A DNA stretch of 64,000 nt from Flavobacteriales bacterium (GTDB lineage Bacteria; Bacteroidota; Bacteroidia; Flavobacteriales_E; Vicingaceae), in assembly GCA_020635815.1 (NCBI GenBank), contig JACJZB010000002.1, positions 372,001 to 436,000 of the forward strand, written 5' to 3'. The position numbers were made by a program, and so were the translations under genes. Position 1 is the stretch's first letter. Each line of letters opens with the position of its first letter. The notes beneath the pieces were generated by a model. That model did not search any database, was not told the DNA's origin, and saw only the letters and a list, made by a program, of their open reading frames with translations. This document shows, piece by piece, positions 43,510-53,304 of this stretch.

Positions 43510-45981
43510 TTAATATGGTACATCATCGTTATAACCTCCACCAACAGAATTACCTAAATTGTATTTTATACAATCTAATTCTATGGTTAATGGTTTTTCT
43601 GGTTTTTCAAAATCTCTATCAGGATAATTTAACTTTTTATCAGCCTTTACTTTTTGCATGTAATACCCCCAAACAGGTAAAGCTGTATTTGCTCCTTGCC
43701 CCATAACGGTTGAGGTAAAACGAATAGCTCTTTCATCGGCACCAACCCAAACTCCAGTAACTAAATCAGGAGTTATGCCCATAAACCAACCATCAGAGTT
43801 GTTTTGTGTTGTACCTGTTTTAGCAGCTATTGGGTACCTGTGTCCAACATACGGTCTGGATTCTGAGACTGAGCCTCTTAATCTCATTCCTGTTCCAGAG
43901 GTGTACATCGGCGATTTTCCTTTCGATTTTCTTAAATCACCAATGCATTTATTGTATTCTCCGTCAACCACCCCTTTCATTAAATCAAGCATTACATAAG
44001 CAGTTTCTTCGCTCATGGCTTCGTTGGTTTTTGGTTTAAAATCAACAATCACATTTCCATGTTTATCCTCTATTCTGGTGTACATGCTTGGCTCTATCCA
44101 AACTCCTTTGTTTGCTAAAGAAGCATTTGCTCCAACCATTTCATAAACACTAATATCGGCAACACCCAAACACAAGGAAGGAACTGGGTCAAGATGACTT
44201 GTTATTCCCATTGCTCTTGCTTGGTCAATTACTGCTTGAGGTCCAAATTGTTTCATTATCCATGCTGTAATGGTATTCATAGAGTTTGCTAAAGCATATT
44301 TTAATGAAACATTACAGCCGCTTGAACCATCAGAGTTTTTAGGCGTCCAATCTTTTAAAAGTCCAAACTCTCCTTTATGAAAGGTATAACGAGTATCGGT
44401 TACTTCATGACAAGGAGAATACCCATTTTGTATGGCTGTAGAATAAACAAAAGGTTTAAAGGTAGAACCAACTTGACGAGTACTGGTAACGTGGTCGTAA
44501 GCAAAGTTCTGATAATTAACTCCTCCAACCCAAGCTTTAATGTATCCTGTGTGAGGGTCAACAGACATTAAACCTGTGTGCAAAAATGTTTTGTAGTATT
44601 TTAAAGAATCGTTTGGCGATAATAAGGTGTCAATTTCCCCTTCGTGAGAAAAAACTTCCATCTTAATTTTTTTATCAAATACAATAGGAATTGAATCTAA
44701 TGGAAAAACTTTCCTTTTATTTCCACAATCTTCAGCTTGACAAACATAAAAATTACCTTCTTTTTTAATTATTTTTCCTCTTCTACCACAGTTTTCACAT
44801 TCTTGACCAGCTAAGATTCTGTAACGAGGTGTATTTGTCATAGCAGCCTCCATAATGGAAGTATATTGCTTTTCAGATATTCCGTTACGCCCTCCATCGT
44901 AAGGATAACGAACAGTTCTAACTTTAGCAAGATAATTACTAAATTGTCCTTGAAGGGTTTTTGCAATATATTCGTTTACAGCCCATTCAGCATATTTTTG
45001 CATTCTTGAATTTAGAGTAGTATGAATTTTTAATCCATCTTTATAGATATTGTAAGGAGTTCCATCTTTTTTAGCATAAATATAATTTCCTTCTTCATCT
45101 TTTGAGTCAAACAAATCTTGCAATTTTAATCGAAGCGTTTCTCTAAAGTAAGGAGCTATCCCTTCTTTGTGGTCAACAACTTTATAATCTAACGTAATTG
45201 GCAGCACTCGCAACGAATCGTATTCTTGTTGATTGATTAATTTGCTTCTTTTCATTTGTGCAAAAACCACTTCTCTCCGTTTCATTGCATTTTCTGGAAA
45301 ACGTTTAGGATTGTATAAAGATGGGTTTTTAGCCATTCCAACTAAAACAGCAGCTTCTTCAAGGTTTAAATCTTTTGGATTTTTGTTAAAATAAACGTTA
45401 CTGGCTGACTTAATACCAACGGCATTATAAATAAAATCGAACTTGTTGTAATACATTACAATAATTTCGTTTTTTGTGTATCGTTTCTCCAATTCAACAG
45501 CTAAAATCCACTCTTGTAACTTTTGTCCTATCCGTTGTAGTTTACTTTGAGCAGGTTCATTAAACATCATTTTTGCCAATTGCTGTGTAATGGTACTCGC
45601 TCCACCAGCACTCCCTAAATTCACAACAGCTCTCATTAAACCTCTAAAATCAATTCCTGAATGACTTCTAAAACGTTCGTCTTCAGTAGCTATTAAAGCA
45701 TCAACTAAAAATGGAGATAATTCTTCAAACTTTACGTTGGTTCTATTTTCTTTAAAATATTTACCTATCATTTTCCCATCGGCGGTAAATATTTCTGATG
45801 CTAAATTGCTTTTAGGGTTTTCTAATTCTTCTAACGATGGAAGTGGGTCAAAACCTAACGAGCCCGTTTTTGCAGCCCACATGGTTATAAAAAATACGAA
45901 GAATGGAAGCACAACAACGAACACCCATGTAAGAATAACCCACTTAAATACGCTTGGTTTGTTATCTTGTTTTTTAGCCAT
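43510..45981 (-). CDS. Penicillin-binding protein 1A with zinc-ribbon-like insertion
   Basis: The protein has 823 residues: short cytoplasmic tail, one membrane helix (about 13-35), a GT51 transglycosylase domain (about 60-240: ATEDERFRSHSGID, GGASTITQQLAKMMF) and a transpeptidase domain (SxxK in GSTFKPFVYS, SxN in ANSMNTITAW, KTG in AAKTGTTQNNSDGWF). It builds peptidoglycan at the outer face of the inner membrane. Residues 395-419 hold CENC and CQAEDC (Cys395, 398, 414, 419) in a zinc-ribbon pattern between the two enzyme domains, unusual for an extracytoplasmic protein. It overlaps the gldH stop by one base. Confidence 0.95.
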   Translation of the reverse strand: MAKKQDNKPSVFKWVILTWVFVVVLPFFVFFITMWAAKTGSLGFDPLPSLEELENPKSNLASEIFTADGKMIGKYFKENRTNVKFEELSPFLVDALIATEDERFRSHSGIDFRGLMRAVVNLGSAGGASTITQQLAKMMFNEPAQSKLQRIGQKLQEWILAVELEKRYTKNEIIVMYYNKFDFIYNAVGIKSASNVYFNKNPKDLNLEEAAVLVGMAKNPSLYNPKRFPENAMKRREVVFAQMKRSKLINQQEYDSLRVLPITLDYKVVDHKEGIAPYFRETLRLKLQDLFDSKDEEGNYIYAKKDGTPYNIYKDGLKIHTTLNSRMQKYAEWAVNEYIAKTLQGQFSNYLAKVRTVRYPYDGGRNGISEKQYTSIMEAAMTNTPRYRILAGQECENCGRRGKIIKKEGNFYVCQAEDCGNKRKVFPLDSIPIVFDKKIKMEVFSHEGEIDTLLSPNDSLKYYKTFLHTGLMSVDPHTGYIKAWVGGVNYQNFAYDHVTSTRQVGSTFKPFVYSTAIQNGYSPCHEVTDTRYTFHKGEFGLLKDWTPKNSDGSSGCNVSLKYALANSMNTITAWIMKQFGPQAVIDQARAMGITSHLDPVPSLCLGVADISVYEMVGANASLANKGVWIEPSMYTRIEDKHGNVIVDFKPKTNEAMSEETAYVMLDLMKGVVDGEYNKCIGDLRKSKGKSPMYTSGTGMRLRGSVSESRPYVGHRYPIAAKTGTTQNNSDGWFMGITPDLVTGVWVGADERAIRFTSTVMGQGANTALPVWGYYMQKVKADKKLNYPDRDFEKPEKPLTIELDCIKYNLGNSVGGGYNDDVPY

Positions 45982-46484
45982 TAATTATCTTTTCTTTCAA
46001 TTCGTAAACCTAAATCTGTTATACCTTCCAACCCATTTTCTACACGCATAGCTTGTTCGTATGTAAAAGTATAATTTCCTGATTGAGCAAATTTAAAACC
46101 GCCAATATAAGGAAGTCTTAAGTCCCATAAATCGCCCACGCCTTTTCCGAGCCACTTTCCACGTTTATCTGCCAAAACACAGTTTACAGTATCTGTACTC
46201 ATACCACCATCCGGCCCTTGAATGGTTACAAATAAATAGAGATTACTGTAAGGGTAATTCCCTTTATTTCTAACATTAATGTATAGGTTATGAGCGTTAG
46301 TTGTATCTGTTACTTCTACCGTAAATTTTGCTAAGTTTTCTTTTTTCCAAACTCCATTTTCAACCTCAATATACTGTTCAAACATTTTATTGCTGTCGCA
46401 AGAAAAAAGAAAAAGACAAACCAATGTAATTGCAAAGAATGATTTTGGTCGATTTAAAAAAGTATGCAGTTGTTTAAAAGGCAT
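45981..46484 (-). CDS. gldH: Gliding motility lipoprotein GldH
   Basis: This 167-residue lipoprotein has a signal with lipobox FLFSCDS (lipid-attached Cys near residue 29) and the GldH-like mature part: NLYINVRNKGNYPYSNLYLFVTI, DTVNCVLADKRGKWLGKGVGDL, FKFAQSGNYTFTYEQAMR, GITDLGLRIE. GldH is required for gliding and chitin use in Flavobacterium johnsoniae. The context ricT-gldH-PBP1A fits the order I recall for Bacteroidota. It starts two bases after the ricT stop and overlaps PBP1A by one base. Confidence 0.9.
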   Translation of the reverse strand: MPFKQLHTFLNRPKSFFAITLVCLFLFSCDSNKMFEQYIEVENGVWKKENLAKFTVEVTDTTNAHNLYINVRNKGNYPYSNLYLFVTIQGPDGGMSTDTVNCVLADKRGKWLGKGVGDLWDLRLPYIGGFKFAQSGNYTFTYEQAMRVENGLEGITDLGLRIERKDN

Positions 46485-46486
46485 GT

Positions 46487-47773
46487 TTAACTTTTTTCGG
46501 GTTTTGAGTTGTTTCTATTATTGTTGTTATTGTTTGGTTTTCTATTTTTATTTGGTCTTTTCCCTTTATTGTTTCCTCCTGCATTTTGAGGAGTTTTAGG
46601 TTTGTTTTCGTTGCCGTTTGAGTTATTATTCGGTTTTCTATTGTTGTTCTTTTTGCGTTTGTTTTTATTGCCAGATCCTTTTGGTTTGTCAAAACGTGTT
46701 AAACTATCTTGACCAACAACATTTTCGTAGTTTGGCTGTTTAACTTCAATTACTTTTTCCACAAAATCCATCAAATCTTGCGGTTCTTTTCCTTCTTTGT
46801 TAAGTGCAAGAATTTCGTTTACGCGCTCAACTTTTAACTCAATAAACCGAATAGGTTCACTTTCGTAAGAGTACCACATTAATCCCTTAAAGATGTCCAT
46901 TTTTCTAAAAAAGGCTCTTCCTTTTGCAGTTTTAAGTTTGATGTTGTTATCAGGAAATACTTTTAAAGCGTCAACATAACTATCCAACTCGTAATTTAAA
47001 CAACATTTTAATTTACCACATTGACCAGCCAATTTTTGTGGGTTTAAAGAAAGTTGTTGGTAGCGAGCTGCTGAGGTTGAAACTGATCTAAAATCGGTAA
47101 GCCAAGTAGAACAGCATAGTTCTCTTCCACAAGAACCAATACCACCTAAACGGCTTGCTTCTTGGCGGACACCTATCTGTTTCATTTCAATTCTTACCTT
47201 AAATTGTTCGGCAAGTTTTTTAATTAATTCTCTAAAATCAACTCTCGATTCAGCGGTATAATAAAAAATAGCTTTTGTTTTATCTCCTTGATATTCAACG
47301 TCACTAATTTTCATTTGAAGCCCTTGTTCAATAGCTATGGTTCTGGCTTTGTACATGGTTTCTTTCTCAAGGTTTTGGGCTTCAAACCATTTGTCGATGT
47401 CGCCTTTTTTGGCTAAACGATATATTTTTTTAACGTCTTCAGAGTCAAATGCGACTTTATTTTTTCGCATTTGCTTTTTTACTAATTCTCCTGTTAATGA
47501 AATGGTACCAATATCATGTCCAGACATCGCTTCAACAGCTACAACATCTCCTACATTTAAACTTAAATCGTCAACATTTCTATAAAATTCTTTTCGGCTA
47601 TTCTTAAATCGTACCTCAACACAATCAAACATTTTCTGCCCGTGAGGAAGTTCTATATCTTTAAGCCAATCGTGAACAGTTAATTTATAGCTACTACACG
47701 ACCCACTTTTACTACATCCTCCTCTGTCAGCTGAGCCACAACCTCCTTCAGAACCACAACTACTACAACCCAT
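46487..47773 (-). CDS. ricT: PSP1 domain protein, RicT family, with disordered C-terminal tail
   Basis: The protein has 428 residues. It starts with a Cys/Gly/Ser-rich segment (GCSSCGSEGGCGSADRGGCS), then the PSP1 domain (EVRFKNSRKEFYRN, GDIDKWFEAQNLEKETMYKARTIA, KAIFYYTAESRVDFREL, IGVRQEASRLGGIGSCGRELCCSTWLTDF with the clustered cysteines of the family). In Bacillus RicT (YaaT) is part of the RicAFT complex with iron-sulfur clusters that controls RNase Y. The last about 65 residues are Asn/Lys/Arg-rich and probably disordered, and may bind RNA. It heads the run to gldH and PBP1A. Confidence 0.93.
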   Translation of the reverse strand: MGCSSCGSEGGCGSADRGGCSKSGSCSSYKLTVHDWLKDIELPHGQKMFDCVEVRFKNSRKEFYRNVDDLSLNVGDVVAVEAMSGHDIGTISLTGELVKKQMRKNKVAFDSEDVKKIYRLAKKGDIDKWFEAQNLEKETMYKARTIAIEQGLQMKISDVEYQGDKTKAIFYYTAESRVDFRELIKKLAEQFKVRIEMKQIGVRQEASRLGGIGSCGRELCCSTWLTDFRSVSTSAARYQQLSLNPQKLAGQCGKLKCCLNYELDSYVDALKVFPDNNIKLKTAKGRAFFRKMDIFKGLMWYSYESEPIRFIELKVERVNEILALNKEGKEPQDLMDFVEKVIEVKQPNYENVVGQDSLTRFDKPKGSGNKNKRKKNNNRKPNNNSNGNENKPKTPQNAGGNNKGKRPNKNRKPNNNNNNRNNSKPEKS

Positions 47774-47831
47774 ATTTATATATCTTAAACAGCTAAAAGC
47801 TGTGCTTGTTTTTACTAAAAATCTTAATTAA

Positions 47832-47839
47832 CAAATATA
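47832..47839 (-). promoter_or_regulatory. -7 box of the ricT-gldH-PBP1A operon
   Basis: TATATTTG (minus) is a perfect match, 58 bases before the ricT ATG. The leader has a hairpin AACAGCT/AGCTGT at about 47788-47803. Confidence 0.5.
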
Positions 47840-47893
47840 CTATTCTTAATCGAAACTTTTATTTCTAGAAAATTATTGTGTGGGAGTTTTTGT

Positions 47894-49042
47894 TTAAGAA
47901 ACCTCTGGCTGTTTTACCCTCAATAGTTTGGTTAATTTTAAAGAAACATCAAGAAATAAAATCTTTGGATTGGCATTTCTTTCTATGTGATAAATTGCAT
48001 CATTAAACAACTCAATAATATCGATGCAATTAGCTCCATGTATAAAAGGAGCAAACTTTTCTAAGAATTTATTTTCATTAGGGGATACTCTATTTAGAGA
48101 TGCATCACCATAGTTTTGAATTAAACTTTCTCTAAAAATATGTAGCGAATAATTTAGAAATTGCTTTTGTTTTTCACGCCCCAATTTAACACTATCTTCT
48201 GAGAAAGAAATTAGCCCTGGAACATCTGCAACAAAACCCATTCTCATCCATTTGGTAAAATGTGTGTAGAAAAATTCTTCAACACTCGATTCTTCAATTA
48301 TTTTTTGAGCTTTTACAAAGTTTCCATCAGCAAAGTTGGTAATATTTATTGCTTGATTTTCTTGTAGGTTAAACTTCTCGGTGAGCGCAGCACTTAAATC
48401 AGCATCCGTTATTTTGTCAACTTTTACTAACTGAGTTCTCGAAAGAATTGTGGGTATAATTTGTTCCGAATCATGAGCAACAAGAATAAATAATGTTTTG
48501 CTTGGTGGCTCTTCAAGAATTTTCAGCAATTTATTTGCAGAGCTAGTATTAAACTTTTCTGGATACCAAATAATCATTGTTTTGTATTCCGACTCATAGG
48601 TTTTTAAGCTAAGTGTTTTTAAAATTTCAACACTTTCATCTTTCGGAATAATTAATTGCTTATTTTCGGTAGCCAATTTCTCTTGTAAATCGGGTAAAGT
48701 GATGTATCCTTTTTTCTCTACAACCAACTCACGCCATTCTGTTATAAACTTTGAACTTACAGGGTCTTTTTTTATAGATTTATTGGTTGCTACTGGAAAA
48801 ACAAAATGTAAATCAGGGTGAGCTAATTTTTCAAATTTTATACAAGAAGCACAAACACCACAAGAGTCGATTTCTGTTTTATTTTCACAGGCAATATATT
48901 GTGCATAAGCAATGGCCATCGGTAAGTTTCCACTTCCTTCAGCTCCTACGAATAGTTGAGCATGACTAATTCTTCCTTCTTTTACAGTAGCGATTAATCT
49001 TTTTTTCACATCACTATGACCAACTATTTCTTTAAATTGCAT
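47894..49042 (-). CDS. holB: DNA polymerase III delta-prime subunit
   Basis: The 382-residue protein is the clamp-loader delta' subunit. It has the AAA+ fold with a degenerate P-loop (VGAEGSGNLPMAIAYAQY), a zinc-binding cluster (CENKTEIDSCGVCASC), the DE-box-like IIWYPEKFNTSSANKLLKILEEPP, and the SRC-like LSRTQLVKV. It starts with QFKEIVGHSDVKKRL, usual for the family. A -7 box lies five bases before its ATG. Confidence 0.93.
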   Translation of the reverse strand: MQFKEIVGHSDVKKRLIATVKEGRISHAQLFVGAEGSGNLPMAIAYAQYIACENKTEIDSCGVCASCIKFEKLAHPDLHFVFPVATNKSIKKDPVSSKFITEWRELVVEKKGYITLPDLQEKLATENKQLIIPKDESVEILKTLSLKTYESEYKTMIIWYPEKFNTSSANKLLKILEEPPSKTLFILVAHDSEQIIPTILSRTQLVKVDKITDADLSAALTEKFNLQENQAINITNFADGNFVKAQKIIEESSVEEFFYTHFTKWMRMGFVADVPGLISFSEDSVKLGREKQKQFLNYSLHIFRESLIQNYGDASLNRVSPNENKFLEKFAPFIHGANCIDIIELFNDAIYHIERNANPKILFLDVSLKLTKLLRVKQPEVS

Positions 49043-49047
49043 ACGTC

Positions 49048-49055
49048 CAAAAGTA
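49048..49055 (-). promoter_or_regulatory. -7 box before holB
   Basis: TACTTTTG (minus) matches TAnnTTTG perfectly and lies five bases before the holB ATG at 49042, which would make the mRNA leaderless. Confidence 0.5.
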
Positions 49056-49098
49056 AATATTATAAGCCTTTTGTGGGTTTATTTGGTTAGGAAATTTT

Positions 49099-49106
49099 AC
49101 ATTTGT
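49099..49106 (+). promoter_or_regulatory. -7 box of the pgk promoter
   Basis: TACATTTG matches perfectly and ends 17 bases before the pgk ATG at 49124. Confidence 0.5.
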
Positions 49107-49123
49107 TTTAAAAAAATTCAACC

Positions 49124-50314
49124 ATGCAAAATATAAGTACTTTCGATTTTTCAACTAAAAAAGCATTAATAAGGGTGGACTTTAATGTACCGCTTGATGA
49201 AAATTTTAATGTTACAGATAATACAAGAATTTTAGCTGCAATACCTACAATAAAAAAGGTGTTAAATGGAGGGGGTTCTGTTGTTTTAATGTCTCATCTA
49301 GGAAGACCAAAAGATGGCCCTGAGGAACGATTTTCGTTAAAACATATTGTTGGTGAGATAGAAAAATTATTAGGCAGTAAAGTATTGTTTGCTGATAATT
49401 GTATTGGAGCAGAGGTTCAAAAAATGTCTGATAATTTACAACCTGGAGAAGTGTTGCTTTTAGAGAACTTACGTTTTTACAAACATGAAACGGCAGGGGA
49501 TAAAAATTTTGCTCAACAATTGGCTCAACATGGAGATGTTTACGTAAATGACGCATTTGGAACAGCTCATAGAGCACACGCATCTACCGCAATTATTGCT
49601 CAATTTTTCCCTGAAAATAAAATGTTTGGCTATTTACTTGAAAAAGAAATAGAAAGTGTTTCTAAAGTTATGGATAAAAGTGTTGCTCCAGTTACTGCAA
49701 TTGTTGGTGGGGCAAAAGTGTCTAGTAAAATTATTATCATAGAAAATTTATTAGACAAAGTAAACAACATCATTATTGGAGGAGGTATGACTTATACCTT
49801 TATTAAAGCATTGGGCGGAACAACAGGAAACTCGTTGGTTGAAGATGATTATTTAGAAACGGCAAAAGATATTTTACTGAAAGCAAAAGCAAAAAATGTA
49901 GCTGTTTTATTACCAGTTGATACATTAGCGGCTGATAATTTTAGCAACGAAGCAAACACACAAAGTTGCGATACAACTGCTATTCCTGACGGATGGATGG
50001 GCTTAGATATTAGTGAAAAAGCAATTAAAGATTATACAGATTGTATCATCAATTCAAGAACTATTTTATGGAATGGCCCTATGGGTGTTTTTGAAATGGA
50101 AAAGTTTGAAAATGGGACAAAAGCCATTGCTTATGCTGTTACAGAAGCAACTAAAAGAGGAGCTTTTACACTAGTTGGAGGAGGAGATTCTGTAGCTGCT
50201 GTAAATAAATTTAACTTAGCAGACAAAGTAAGTCATGTAAGTACTGGAGGAGGAGCAATGTTAGAATATTTAGAAGGAAAAGAATTGCCAGGTATAGCGG
50301 CTATTTTGAATTAA
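49124..50314 (+). CDS. pgk: Phosphoglycerate kinase
   Basis: The 396-residue glycolytic enzyme has [18 protein letters not shown] at the N-terminus, the 3-phosphoglycerate site [35 protein letters not shown], the hinge/ATP site [11 protein letters not shown] and the C-terminal [10 protein letters not shown] with [11 protein letters not shown]. Length and start are normal. The gene after it starts two bases downstream of the stop. Confidence 0.98.
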   Translation: MQNISTFDFSTKKALIRVDFNVPLDENFNVTDNTRILAAIPTIKKVLNGGGSVVLMSHLGRPKDGPEERFSLKHIVGEIEKLLGSKVLFADNCIGAEVQKMSDNLQPGEVLLLENLRFYKHETAGDKNFAQQLAQHGDVYVNDAFGTAHRAHASTAIIAQFFPENKMFGYLLEKEIESVSKVMDKSVAPVTAIVGGAKVSSKIIIIENLLDKVNNIIIGGGMTYTFIKALGGTTGNSLVEDDYLETAKDILLKAKAKNVAVLLPVDTLAADNFSNEANTQSCDTTAIPDGWMGLDISEKAIKDYTDCIINSRTILWNGPMGVFEMEKFENGTKAIAYAVTEATKRGAFTLVGGGDSVAAVNKFNLADKVSHVSTGGGAMLEYLEGKELPGIAAILN

Positions 50315-50316
50315 AT

Positions 50317-52113
50317 TTGTTAAAACATATTAAATATTTTAAGTTAGATAGATTGGTGGAGAAACCAATACTATTATGGGGAACAATTATATTATCTAGC
50401 TTAAGTGTTTTTATTATTCCTTTAATAAAATTTAACCACCTTTTTATTGCAAGAGATTGGACATTATACAATTGTTTAAGCTATTTCACTCAATCTAGTT
50501 GGTTGTACAATAAAACAATACCTCATCATAACCCTTACGTATTAGGGGGGTATGATATTATTGCAAGCCCTCAGTCTAAGGTTTTTAGCCCATTAACCAT
50601 TTATGACTTTTTATTTTCAGCACCTTATGCTAGTTTATTCTCTCTATTAACTTTATCAATATTAGGCTGTTTTGGAATGTATAAGCTATTGTGCTTTCTA
50701 AAAATAGAAAAACTACCAGCATTGTTTTGTGCTTTAATATATGCTCACGCATCATGGTTTTCTTTACATTTTTCAGAAGGACATGTGGTTTTTGGGTCAT
50801 TTCAATTAATGAGTGTTGTATTATATTTTACCTTTAATCTTACAAAAGCAACATATAAAGTTTATTTAGCGGCATTATTAGCTTTTATGGTGCTAGATGG
50901 AGGCATGTATGCTTTTATTTACAGTATCATCGTTGTTATTTTTGCTTATATCTTCCGTTTAAATAGTTTGTCATTTAAAGCATTAATTAAAAGTGTAAAT
51001 GAACAATTTTTTCAATCAATATTTGCATTATTTATTTTTATAGGTTTAGCTGGAGCTAAAATAATTCCCTTATTAATTATTCATCATGATCGAACTTCAA
51101 TAAAAGAAAATATCTTGTTGGATATGAAATCTATTTTACATGCCTTTTTCAACCCAAACCAATATTTACATCTTAAAATTCCCAATGCAAATTTTTATGA
51201 GTACGGAATAAAATTTCATGAAGTAGGAGCATATATAGGAATATTATCGGGTGTTATTATTTTAATATATTTAGTAACTAAATTTCAAAGAAAATATATT
51301 CCTTATTTATTATTTATGGGGTTGTTTTTTTGGGTAGGAACAGGTATTGGATATAAATTCAACCCCTGGAGCTTATTTCAAGAAATACCCATAATTAGTA
51401 ATGCTCATATACAAACAAGAGCTTTATTCTTGGTTTACTTTACATTAATTATTTTATTAGGATTCTCATTAAATTATTTTTTAAACTGTTTAAATAAAAC
51501 AACCTTTTTAGCAATTGTTTTTCTTTTAACAATCGAAGCTTTAATCATTCCAAATATTGCTTTTTATAAAGTGTATCAACACGAAGAAAGTCTATCTAAT
51601 TCTAATGTGTTTAATAGTTATTTAAAAAATACAACCGTTGAAAAAACCATTAGTACACCAGGTAGTGGTTGGGGAAAAGATTTTGAATTATTTGAAAATA
51701 AAAATATAGCTAGTAGAGGCTTTATAGATAATGCTGTTACTCAAGGAGAGATAAAAACTATTACAGATAAAGATTATATGGGAGAGGCTTATTTTTTGTT
51801 AGGAAAAGGAAGTGTTCAGGTTAATAGTTATACACCAAATGGCTTAGTAATTAAGATTAAAACAAATGAGCCAAGTGAGATACAGTTTAACACAAATTTT
51901 TTATCTAATTGGCGGTCATCAAATGATAAAATAACCGTATATGATAAAAATGGATTGTTAACCATTCATACAGATAAAATAGATGAAATAATTACTTTAA
52001 AGTATTCTCCCGATTATTTAAAGATTATTCTTCCCTGTTATATAATTTCTTTTCTTTCTCTTTTAGTTTTCTTTTCTTTCAGAAAAAGAAAATTATCTAA
52101 TTACTTTCCCTAA
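50317..52113 (+). CDS. Large polytopic membrane protein, YfhO/GT-C-like
   Basis: The 598-residue protein begins at a TTG two bases after the pgk stop, as no ATG gives the first helix. It has about 12 membrane helices; the first outer loop FIARDWTLYNCLSYFTQS has an Asp-Trp in the position of the GT-C catalytic acid, followed by PHHNPYVLGGYDIIASPQSK, as in YfhO-like proteins that glycosylate teichoic acid or lipids. A soluble C-terminal domain of about 150 residues follows. The substrate is not known; with the GT9 and GT-C-like genes nearby it suggests glycan assembly. It converges with the GT9 gene, with a 21-base overlap. Confidence 0.75.
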   Translation: MLKHIKYFKLDRLVEKPILLWGTIILSSLSVFIIPLIKFNHLFIARDWTLYNCLSYFTQSSWLYNKTIPHHNPYVLGGYDIIASPQSKVFSPLTIYDFLFSAPYASLFSLLTLSILGCFGMYKLLCFLKIEKLPALFCALIYAHASWFSLHFSEGHVVFGSFQLMSVVLYFTFNLTKATYKVYLAALLAFMVLDGGMYAFIYSIIVVIFAYIFRLNSLSFKALIKSVNEQFFQSIFALFIFIGLAGAKIIPLLIIHHDRTSIKENILLDMKSILHAFFNPNQYLHLKIPNANFYEYGIKFHEVGAYIGILSGVIILIYLVTKFQRKYIPYLLFMGLFFWVGTGIGYKFNPWSLFQEIPIISNAHIQTRALFLVYFTLIILLGFSLNYFLNCLNKTTFLAIVFLLTIEALIIPNIAFYKVYQHEESLSNSNVFNSYLKNTTVEKTISTPGSGWGKDFELFENKNIASRGFIDNAVTQGEIKTITDKDYMGEAYFLLGKGSVQVNSYTPNGLVIKIKTNEPSEIQFNTNFLSNWRSSNDKITVYDKNGLLTIHTDKIDEIITLKYSPDYLKIILPCYIISFLSLLVFFSFRKRKLSNYFP

Positions 52114-53304
52114 AACATTGCCGTTATCAAAAATATATTGACTTTCTTGTGGTAAAGAGTTATGAGATATTGGGCTTACTATTAATTCTTTTACTTTCTC
52201 AAATACTTCAGATGTTGAGATAAGCTGCATACAGGTATTATTTCCTTTACATGGTGCAATTTCAAAATCATGAACGCAAGGGCTACAATAAACCTTTTTA
52301 TAAATGATATGAGCATTATTATTCATACCGTATTGCTCGGGAGAACATGGCCCAAATAGACATATTATTGGCGTATTAGTGCAAAAAGCAATATGCATAG
52401 GACCAGTATCGTTTGTTACCATTAATTTGGCATTTTTTATTATTCCTATTAATTCGTCTATTGATGTTTTACCTGCTGTATTAATCACTCTTGGGTTGTT
52501 TATCATCGTTTTTATTTCCTCAGAGTACTTTTTTTCTGAACTACTGCCAATAATAACAATGGTTTTATCAGTAAACTCTTTTAAAATTAGTTCGATTAAT
52601 GCAACAAAGTTGTGTTTATCCCATCTACGTTCAATTCTTAGGTCAGAGGCATTAGGATTGATTACAATATAGTTGGAGTAATTGTGTGTTCTTGAAATCC
52701 CTTCATTAACTAATGGATAAAGAGAATTATCTTTAGTGTTGGAAACTATTAATCTAGCTAATTGTAGATACACTTCAGATATGGGAACTCTAGGATTGAA
52801 GAACATCATGTGTGTATAGATGCCCATTCTAAAGGAACTAGAACGTAAGTAAAAACCAATTCGATTTGTGGATAAGGAGAAAAGAGTAAATAAAGTGCTG
52901 TAATCAGAATAGATTTCAAGATCAAAATAAACTTCAGGCCTTTTTCTAATCAAAAACAGTAATGATTTTATGTTTGAAAGAATAAACTTAAGAAGAGAAC
53001 TATCATCAACAGTAACAATAGTGTTAATCCATGTAATTTTTTTTAAAACAGTTTCGTTTGTTTTTGTGCTTACAAAAATAATTTCAGCATTTGGGTGTTG
53101 AACTCTAATAGCATTAATCATTGGAGTGGCTTGAATAATACTACCCATGCCTTTAAATTTACATATCACAATAGTTTTAAACTCCCGATCTAATGAATGA
53201 TTAATCTTTAATAACTGACCCAGTATTCTTACAATAAAATTGAAAAAATAAGCAACTGGTTTCGCAATTAATTTATCAATTAATATTTGTTGTTTAATAT
53301 TCAT
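52093..53304 (-). CDS. Family 9 glycosyltransferase (heptosyltransferase-like)
   Basis: This 403-residue protein shows GT9 features: KFKGMGSIIQATPMINAIR at the N-terminus (donor/acceptor binding), AEIIFVSTKTNETVL, IVINPNASDLRIERRW, the nucleotide-sugar region ELIGIIKNAKLMVTNDTGPMHIAF, CLFGPCSPEQYG and a C-terminal Cys set (CSPCVHDFEIAPC, NTCMQ) that is seen in part of the family. GT9 enzymes add heptose or related sugars to lipid A core or glycans. Start overlaps the stop of the gene upstream by one base (TAATG). It also overlaps the convergent membrane-protein gene by 21 bases. Confidence 0.9.
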   Translation of the reverse strand: MNIKQQILIDKLIAKPVAYFFNFIVRILGQLLKINHSLDREFKTIVICKFKGMGSIIQATPMINAIRVQHPNAEIIFVSTKTNETVLKKITWINTIVTVDDSSLLKFILSNIKSLLFLIRKRPEVYFDLEIYSDYSTLFTLFSLSTNRIGFYLRSSSFRMGIYTHMMFFNPRVPISEVYLQLARLIVSNTKDNSLYPLVNEGISRTHNYSNYIVINPNASDLRIERRWDKHNFVALIELILKEFTDKTIVIIGSSSEKKYSEEIKTMINNPRVINTAGKTSIDELIGIIKNAKLMVTNDTGPMHIAFCTNTPIICLFGPCSPEQYGMNNNAHIIYKKVYCSPCVHDFEIAPCKGNNTCMQLISTSEVFEKVKELIVSPISHNSLPQESQYIFDNGNVLGKVIR

